From Solidesulfovibrio fructosivorans JJ] (lineage in GTDB: Bacteria > Desulfobacterota > Desulfovibrionia > Desulfovibrionales > Desulfovibrionaceae), in the NCBI RefSeq assembly GCF_000179555.1, contig NZ_AECZ01000014.1, forward strand, positions 1 to 64,000: DNA of 64,000 bases, in the 5' to 3' direction. A model generated the notes under the pieces. The model worked only from the letters and a program-made list of their open reading frames with translations, was not told where the DNA came from and ran no database searches. Shown in pieces: positions 58,482-64,000 of the stretch; position 1 is the stretch's first letter; every line of letters starts with the position of its first letter. Both the position numbers and the translations under genes were made by a program.

Positions 58482-59636
58482 CTACTCGTCCGACGGGATG
58501 ATGACCTTGACCGGATCGGTAACGCTCTCGTAGCGGGCCAGCTTGGAAATGTGGGCCAGGGCCACGCTTGAAAGCGCGTAGCCCTTGGGCAGGACTTTGA
58601 GCGTTTGCCCACCCCGCATCACGAACATGTCCTCGGCCAGAATCATGTTGTCGCGCAGGCTCTTGACCGGCATCGGCACGATGACGAGGTTGCTCTCCTC
58701 GCCCAGCACCTCGCCAAACGCCGCCACCACATCCGGATCGTAGACCCCCGCCGCCTGCTTGAGCGCCTTGTAGGCCTCGGCCTTGGCCTGGCCGGCGGTC
58801 AGGAGCCGGTCGAATTCGAGCAGCACCCGAAGGATGCGCGCCCCCATCGGGATGTCCTTGCCCCGCACGGCATCGCCCGGAAAGCCGCCGCCGTCGAAAT
58901 TCTTCTCCTGATAGGCGATGGCCTTGGCCACGCCGCCCATGCGCGGGATATTGGCCACGAGCCTGGACGCCACCTCGACATGCTGCCGGTAGATCGCCGC
59001 CTCCTCGGCCGAAAGCGCCCGCCCCCGCTCCACCCGGGTAATAAGCGCGTCCGGCAGGGTGATGTAGCCCATCAGGCACAACATGGCCGCCGCCTCGGTC
59101 TGCCAGGGGCTCGGATCGCCGCACAGCCTGGACAGCGGCCGCACGTACGGCGCGATCCGCGACACCCGGCCGTAGACCTCGGGACGCAACAGCGACAGCA
59201 CTTCCGAAAGCATCTTGAGGCTGCCGCGAAGCGTGCCCTCCAAAAGCTCCCGCTCGGCCATGACCAGCCGGTACTGTTCCACGGCGGCGGTCAGGACCCC
59301 GGTCAGGTAACTGGTCTCGCACGGCTTGGTCAGAAACCGAAAGATGTTGCCCTCGTTGACCGCCGCGATGGCCGCCTCGAGGTCGGCGTAGCCGGTCAGC
59401 ATCACCCGCACCGTTTCCGGACGCATCTCGCGCACCTTGGACAGCACCGCGATGCCGTCCATGCCCGGCATGCGCAAGTCGGAAACCACCACCGCATACG
59501 CCGGATTGTCCTTGACCTTGGCCAACCCCGCCTCGGGTCCCACCGCCGTGTCGACCTCGAAGGCGCCATGCAGGTTGCGGCGAAACCCGGCCAGAATCCG
59601 CTCGTCGTCGTCGATGAAAAGCACCCGCTTATTCAC
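58482..59636 (-). CDS. Response regulator with degenerate HD-GYP domain
   Basis: 384 residues from a GTG at 59636 that follows AAGGAGG. A receiver domain (1-120, phospho-Asp in VVVSDLRMPGMDG, TGYADLEAA, FRFLTKPC) is followed by an HD-GYP-shaped domain. The expected HDIGK is replaced by LCLMGYITLPD and the HHExxDGxGYP by YQEKNFDGGGFPG, so metal binding and c-di-GMP cleavage are doubtful. It may be a c-di-GMP sensor or adaptor. It overlaps the upstream receiver-HDOD gene by eight bases. Confidence 0.88.
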   Translation of the reverse strand: MNKRVLFIDDDERILAGFRRNLHGAFEVDTAVGPEAGLAKVKDNPAYAVVVSDLRMPGMDGIAVLSKVREMRPETVRVMLTGYADLEAAIAAVNEGNIFRFLTKPCETSYLTGVLTAAVEQYRLVMAERELLEGTLRGSLKMLSEVLSLLRPEVYGRVSRIAPYVRPLSRLCGDPSPWQTEAAAMLCLMGYITLPDALITRVERGRALSAEEAAIYRQHVEVASRLVANIPRMGGVAKAIAYQEKNFDGGGFPGDAVRGKDIPMGARILRVLLEFDRLLTAGQAKAEAYKALKQAAGVYDPDVVAAFGEVLGEESNLVIVPMPVKSLRDNMILAEDMFVMRGGQTLKVLPKGYALSSVALAHISKLARYESVTDPVKVIIPSDE

Positions 59637-60843
59637 CGCCCCCTCCTTGCAACACATCCCGACACGCCTCGCGCCACGCATCCGCTCGCCCGCCATACCC
59701 CAGAGCCTCGAGAGCGGCCGTATCCAGGGGATGGGGCGCATAGGAACCGTGTATGACCACCAGCTCGTGGTCCAGGGCATTGGCGGCATGGACCATCGGC
59801 ACGGCCAGCGGCGGCCCGTCCCCGAAAGTCCCCGGCCGATGATGCCCGGCCACGCCGAAGGCCACCGCCTCCTCGAAACCCCACAGCCCGAGCAGATACG
59901 CCCCCACGGCGGCATGGGAGACGGCAAGGAGCTCTTCCTCGGCATCAAAGGGCGTGACGTTTCGCGTCCTCGTGGCCGCCAGCACCTCGCGGTACTCGGC
60001 CTCGAAAAGCTCGGCCAGCATCAGCTTGCCCACGTCGTGGACCATGCCGGCCATGAAACAGGCGTCCTTTTCCACCTTGTCCGCGCCCTCGAGGGACGCC
60101 AAAACCTTGGCCATCCTGGCCACGCGCAGGCTGTGGTCCCAAAGCCGCCCCAGGCCGAAGCCCGGATAGCGATCGGCGTCGAAACGGGAAAAAAGTCCGT
60201 GGGCCAGCACCAAGGCCCGGATCGTTTCGAGCCCGAGCAGGGTCACCGCCTGCCGGGTGGAGGACACCCGCTGGGGCATGCCGAAAAACGAGGAATTGAC
60301 GAGCCGCAAAAGCCCCGTGGCCATGCCGACGTCGCGGCCGAGGATATCGCCTATGGTGTTGACCGAAGCGTTGGGCGAACGCAGCTCCTCGGTCAGCTCG
60401 GCGAAAATCGACGGCAGCACCGGCAAGGCCTCCACGCGGGCGACGGCGTCGCGCACCCGATCGTCGGTGAAAATCCCGGCCAGACGCAACACCCGCTCGA
60501 TGGCGGCGGTCAGTTCCCGCGGCGAACAGGGTTTGCTCAGGAACTGATGGGCCGGCTTGACCGAGCGAAAAATGAAGTCGCGGTCGGAATGCCCGGACAG
60601 GATCAGTCGCACCGTGCCCGGCCAGCGCCGCCGCACCGCTTCCAGAAATTCCGGCCCGTCCATGCCCGGCATGCGCACGTCGGAAACCACCACATCCACC
60701 GGGGTCGTCTCCAAAAGCGCAAGCGCCTGCGCGCCGCCCTCGGCGAAATGCATGTCCCAGACTTCACGCTTGTCCCACAGCATCCGCCGCAGCCCGCCAA
60801 GCAGCTGCGGCTCGTCGTCAACGAAAAGAATGCTTCGGCGCAT
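59629..60843 (-). CDS. Response regulator with HDOD domain
   Basis: 404 residues from the ATG at 60843 after GGGAGG. A receiver (1-118, VVVSDVRMPGMDG) is followed by an HDOD domain (about 135-330) with LPSIFAELTEELRSP, LVNSSFFGMPQRVSST and MAGMVHDVGKLMLAELFEAEY. HDOD proteins are regulatory, related to HD phosphohydrolases, and often control c-di-GMP signalling. It forms a two-gene operon with the degenerate HD-GYP regulator. Neither has a kinase next to it. Confidence 0.9.
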   Translation of the reverse strand: MRRSILFVDDEPQLLGGLRRMLWDKREVWDMHFAEGGAQALALLETTPVDVVVSDVRMPGMDGPEFLEAVRRRWPGTVRLILSGHSDRDFIFRSVKPAHQFLSKPCSPRELTAAIERVLRLAGIFTDDRVRDAVARVEALPVLPSIFAELTEELRSPNASVNTIGDILGRDVGMATGLLRLVNSSFFGMPQRVSSTRQAVTLLGLETIRALVLAHGLFSRFDADRYPGFGLGRLWDHSLRVARMAKVLASLEGADKVEKDACFMAGMVHDVGKLMLAELFEAEYREVLAATRTRNVTPFDAEEELLAVSHAAVGAYLLGLWGFEEAVAFGVAGHHRPGTFGDGPPLAVPMVHAANALDHELVVIHGSYAPHPLDTAALEALGYGGRADAWREACRDVLQGGGGE

Positions 60844-61074
60844 CAGTCGGCCTCCCGAAAAGGCGGCCCCGCCGGCCGTACGTCCCGAAAGCCGGGCTCG
60901 GGCGCTCCTCATGGTAGCCGATCGCGAAAAAAAGAAAAAGGATCTTGCCGCGCCGACGGGTCGATCGTCCCCGGCCGCGCTCCCGGAAAAAGCCGCGCCT
61001 TGCCACAAGGCCCGCCCGGCTGTAGGCAGAAGCTATATCTCCCGCCCCCCGGGGCGGCGCCACAAGGACCCGCC

Positions 61075-62478
61075 GTGACAAACGATCCCCAAAAAAAACA
61101 TGACGTCATCATCGTCGGCGGCGGCCCGGCCGGGCTTTTCGCCGCCCACTACCTGTCCCAAAACGCCGACCTGTCGGTCCTGCTCCTGGAAAAAGGCAAA
61201 CCCGCCGGCAAACGCCGTTGCCCCATGCACGGCAGCAACGACTGCCGCAAATGCGCGCCCTGCAACATCCTCTCCGGCATCGGCGGGGCCGGGCTTTTCT
61301 CCGACGGCAAGCTCAACTTCATTCCCAAGCTCGGCAAAACCGACCTCACCCAGTTCATGCCCCTGTCCGAGGCCACGGCGCTGATCAAGGAAACCGAGAG
61401 CCTCTTCGCCAACCTCGGCATGGACGGCCCCGTCTATCCGACCGATATGGAAAAGGCCCGCCAGATCCGCAAAGACGCCCGCAAACTCGGCATCGAACTG
61501 CTGCTGATCCGCCAGAAACACCTCGGCAGCGACCACCTGCCCGGCCATATGGCCGCCATGTCCAAACGCCTCGCCGACCAGGGCGTCATCATCCGCACCG
61601 GCGAGGAAGCCCGCGACGTCATCGTCGAAAACGGCCGCGTGGCCGGCGTCGCCACCACCAAGGGCGAATACCGCGCCCCGGCCGTCATCCTCGCCCCCGG
61701 CCGCGTCGGCGCGGAATGGATGGGCGCGCTGGCCCGCCGCCATGGCCTCCCCTACAGCCAGCGCGGCATCGAAGTGGGCGTGCGCGTCGAGGTGCACAAC
61801 GAAATCCTCTCCGACATCACCGACGTCATCTACGACCCCACCTTCTTCGTGCGCACCCGCAAATACGACGACCAGACCCGCACCTTCTGCACCAACCAGG
61901 GCGGCTACGTGGCCCTGGAAAACTACCAGGACTTCGTGTGCGTCAACGGCCACGCCTACATGGACGCCAAATCCGACAGCGCCAATTTCGCCTTCCTCTC
62001 CAAAGTCGTCCTCACCGACCCCGTCTCCGACAACCAGGCCTACGGCGAAGCCATCGGACGCCTCGCCACCATGATCGGCGGCGGCAACCCCATCCTCCAA
62101 CGCTTCGGCGACCTGAAACGCGGCCAGCGCAGCACCTGGAGCCGCATCCGCAAAGGCTCCGTCGAACCGACGCTCACCTCCGTCACCTGCGGCGATATCG
62201 CCATGGCCCTGCCCGAACGCATCATGACCAACATCATCGACGGCCTGGAACAATTAAACGCCGTGGTGCCGGGCGTCGCCAACGACGAAACCCTGCTCTA
62301 CGCCCCGGAAATCAAATTCTTCGCCACCCAGATCGATACCACCCAGGACCTCGAAACCGCCGTGGCCGGCATGTACGTGGCCGGCGACGGACCGGGCGTG
62401 GCCGGCAACATCGTCTCCGCCGCCGCGACCGGACTCATCCCGGCCAAGGCCATCCTGCGGAAGCTGGCAAGCAGTTAA
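61075..62478 (+). CDS. FAD-dependent dehydrogenase (COG2509-type)
   Basis: 467 residues from a GTG at 61075 after AAGGA. The N-terminal FAD-binding DVIIVGGGPAGLFAAHYL and the C-terminal GMYVAGDGPGVAGNIVSAAATGL are intact. An insert CPMHGSNDCRKCAPCNILSG (about 45-65) has four cysteines and could bind an Fe-S cluster or be redox-active. It belongs to the uncharacterised FAD-dependent dehydrogenase family. Its substrate is unknown. It is divergent from the receiver-HDOD gene across 230 bp. Confidence 0.88.
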   Translation: MTNDPQKKHDVIIVGGGPAGLFAAHYLSQNADLSVLLLEKGKPAGKRRCPMHGSNDCRKCAPCNILSGIGGAGLFSDGKLNFIPKLGKTDLTQFMPLSEATALIKETESLFANLGMDGPVYPTDMEKARQIRKDARKLGIELLLIRQKHLGSDHLPGHMAAMSKRLADQGVIIRTGEEARDVIVENGRVAGVATTKGEYRAPAVILAPGRVGAEWMGALARRHGLPYSQRGIEVGVRVEVHNEILSDITDVIYDPTFFVRTRKYDDQTRTFCTNQGGYVALENYQDFVCVNGHAYMDAKSDSANFAFLSKVVLTDPVSDNQAYGEAIGRLATMIGGGNPILQRFGDLKRGQRSTWSRIRKGSVEPTLTSVTCGDIAMALPERIMTNIIDGLEQLNAVVPGVANDETLLYAPEIKFFATQIDTTQDLETAVAGMYVAGDGPGVAGNIVSAAATGLIPAKAILRKLASS

Positions 62479-62987
62479 GGCTGGGGCTCCGCCCCAGACC
62501 CCGGCAGAGGCTCCGCCTCTGCACTCCGCCGGGGGGCCACGGCCCCCCGGTCCCCCCTTCTCGGCTTTGGTCGGGCGGAGGGTTCGTTGGCTGGCGGGAG
62601 GGCGGAGGGTGGAGAAGATGGCGGCGGAATTTGTCGGGACGGTGCATGTCGCTTCGCGACAAGCTCGTCCCAAGCAAATTCCGCCGCCACCACGCCGTCG
62701 CCCCAAAGGGGCGACATTCAGAAACAATTGGGTCTTCTTAAAATGCGGCGCTTCGCCGCTGGCGCGGTTGTTGCCGCAATCGTGTCCGGCGTCGAGGCGC
62801 GAAGCGCCTCGTGTCGCCGGGCCGATTGCGGCAACAAAACAGAGGACGTCCCGCCGTCTCCCCCATGACCTTCCACCATCCCGACCCGGAAAAGGGAGGT
62901 CCGGAGGGCATAAGCCCTCCGGCGGGGTTCGGGGCAGAGCCCCGCTCCTACTCCTGTCCTACTATTTCCTACTCCTGCCCTGCGCCG
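62479..62987. repeat. Cluster of large GC-rich hairpins, no gene
   Basis: Between the convergent FAD dehydrogenase and the small membrane-protein gene are at least five stem-loops: 62481-62497 (CTGGGGC), 62503-62521 (GCAGAGGC), 62529-62550 (CCGGGGGGCC), 62621-62687 (13-bp outer stem GCGGCGGAATTTG, with inner stems GGGACG and TGTCGC), and 62768-62837 (15-bp outer stem TTGTTGCCGCAATCG, with inner GAGGCGC/GCGCCTC). The first three are likely terminators. The last two are elaborate branched cruciforms of the REP/BIME kind. Confidence 0.7.
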
Positions 62988-63428
62988 CTACCGCAGGCGG
63001 CTGTAGCTGCTGCTGACGGGCGTATCGTCGGCGAGGCGCACCCATATGGCGGCGGCGACGCCCCAGACGGCATTGGCGACGATGACGACGATGGGGGTGA
63101 GCATGCCGAGTTCCAGGCCCCAGAGGCCCTTATTGAGCATATTGGGGAAGACGATGAGCAGCTGGAAAAGCGTTGGGGCGATACTGACGATGACGCCGCG
63201 CCAGAAGATGGACCCGGGCATCCAGCGGGGGGTCAAAAGCAGCCCCCACACGCCGCCCCAGACGAGTCTCGGATAGAGCCAGGGCAGGGTCCACTGGGGG
63301 GCCAGGGCGACGTTGATGCTGGCGAACAGGCCGTAGCTCCCGGCCAGATAGAGAAAAATGCTGTTGGCGAGGCCTCCCACGAGGCCACCGGCGAAGCAGA
63401 CGCTCACCCAGGAAAAAAAATTGCGCAT
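62988..63428 (-). CDS. Small integral membrane protein
   Basis: 146 residues with four hydrophobic helices (about 5-30, 50-65, 75-95, 105-130). A good ribosome site (GGAGGG) precedes the ATG. Glycine motifs FAGGLVGGLANSIF and VWGGVWGLLL suggest tight helix packing. Family not recognised. It follows the NlpC/P60 gene by 41 bases, so they may be an operon. Confidence 0.7.
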   Translation of the reverse strand: MRNFFSWVSVCFAGGLVGGLANSIFLYLAGSYGLFASINVALAPQWTLPWLYPRLVWGGVWGLLLTPRWMPGSIFWRGVIVSIAPTLFQLLIVFPNMLNKGLWGLELGMLTPIVVIVANAVWGVAAAIWVRLADDTPVSSSYSRLR

Positions 63429-63469
63429 CCTCTCTCTTCCCTCCTCGCTTGGATGCCGGGTGCGGCGGT

Positions 63470-64000
63470 TTAGTAGGGGCTGACCAGGACTGACAGGGAC
63501 CGCACACGGTTGAGCAGGATATGGGTCGGTCCCACGGCCGGCACTTCCTCGCCGGCGCGCAGTGTGGTGACGACGGCGCGCCCGATGACGAGCCGGCCGT
63601 CGCGGCCCGTTTCACTGAACGTATGGAGTCCCCACATGTCGTGGAACACCACGGGATGTCCTTTGTACTCGCCGACATAGACGAGAATGTGACCTTTGAG
63701 CCAAACCAGGCTGGCGAAGGGAACGCCGTGACTGAGGATGGTCGCCTCTTTCTGGGCGTTGTCCATGTCGCCGAGGGGGATGGCGCCGCCGTAGGCGGCC
63801 TGGCTGGCGGAGTTTCGCGGCAGGTAGATGCCGAAAGGCACGAAGAGATCGTGGGTGAGGGCCGAGCAGTCACGTTTGCCGTCGATGCCGCCCCAGCCGT
63901 AGATTTTGCCCATGAACTGGTTGCCGACGGCGGCGACGTTTCGCGGCGTCATGGGCATGGGCATGGGCACGGCGGCCGTGGCCGGCAGGCGCACGCGCGC
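63470..64000 (-). CDS. NlpC/P60-family cell-wall hydrolase (5' end outside window)
   Basis: At least 174 residues; the gene probably starts beyond position 64000. The catalytic Cys is in YGWGGIDGKRDCSALTHDLF and the His in WLKGHILVYVGEYKGHPVVFHDMWG. This gives a papain-like NlpC/P60 domain that cuts peptidoglycan stem peptides. The missing N-terminus probably holds a signal peptide and SH3-like domains, as in YkfC-type relatives. Confidence 0.82.
   Translation of the reverse strand, partial: ARVRLPATAAVPMPMPMTPRNVAAVGNQFMGKIYGWGGIDGKRDCSALTHDLFVPFGIYLPRNSASQAAYGGAIPLGDMDNAQKEATILSHGVPFASLVWLKGHILVYVGEYKGHPVVFHDMWGLHTFSETGRDGRLVIGRAVVTTLRAGEEVPAVGPTHILLNRVRSLSVLVSPY

Overview
The window looks like chromosome of a GC-rich, c-type-cytochrome-rich anaerobe of the Desulfovibrionaceae (Desulfovibrio/Solidesulfovibrio type). 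That is inferred from the rubredoxin, the futalosine-pathway menaquinone enzyme, the multi-haem respiratory operon, the dense PAS/receiver signalling genes, and a family-like hairpin repeat at the ends of convergent genes. No rRNA gene is present to settle the species.

1-8.3 kb: a minus-strand respiratory operon (TsdA-like dihaem cytochrome, CydA-like subunit with a C-terminal haem c, membrane dihaem cytochrome), then a thioesterase remnant, a diguanylate cyclase, rubredoxin, ribB behind an FMN riboswitch, and an endonuclease IV-like protein. 8.3-12.9 kb: an NSS transporter with its 31-residue MetS-type small subunit, a thioredoxin/CcdA-like fusion, and a PAS histidine kinase. 13.0-20.7 kb: a tightly overlapping five-gene signalling operon (two paralogous kinases, a receiver, a receiver-HD-GYP, a receiver-PAS-kinase). 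21.0-27.0 kb: pepN, a TetR/methyltransferase pair with tandem operator palindromes, and a double-cubane-type protein.

27.3-34.1 kb: a seven-gene metal-uptake operon with a TonB-dependent receptor, two SAM methyltransferases, a ZnuABC-like ABC transporter and its own TonB. The receptor and TonB would bring a ligand across the outer membrane, and the binding protein, ATPase and permease would carry the metal inward. 34.1-35.6 kb is a graveyard of broken genes (kinase, pyroglutamyl peptidase, integrase).

37.0-50.4 kb: a 13.4-kb genomic island integrated at tRNA-Pro(GGG). Its ends are 65-bp perfect direct repeats (about 98 bp with the tRNA terminator), and tandem GTGGGGACAG motifs lie just inside both ends. 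It carries a tyrosine integrase translationally coupled to a Fic protein, a low-GC pair of unknown genes, a small HTH protein whose ribosome-binding site lies in a perfect hairpin, a D5/SF3 helicase, an origin-like AT-rich gap, a zinc-finger/Toprim primase and several small genes. At the tRNA-proximal end is a CHAT-protease/STAND-NTPase/TPR protein coupled to a small protein resembling the effector-associated constant component EACC1. That two-gene module is the best candidate for an undescribed conflict (anti-phage) system.

50.5-64 kb: an SDR/DUF2867 protein and GNAT acetyltransferase, mqnE, small exported and cysteine-rich proteins, an Lgt paralogue, a MucR-type regulator, a pentapeptide-repeat protein, a receiver-HDOD/receiver-degenerate-HD-GYP pair, an FAD dehydrogenase, a cluster of large hairpins, a small membrane protein, and an NlpC/P60 hydrolase running off the window end.
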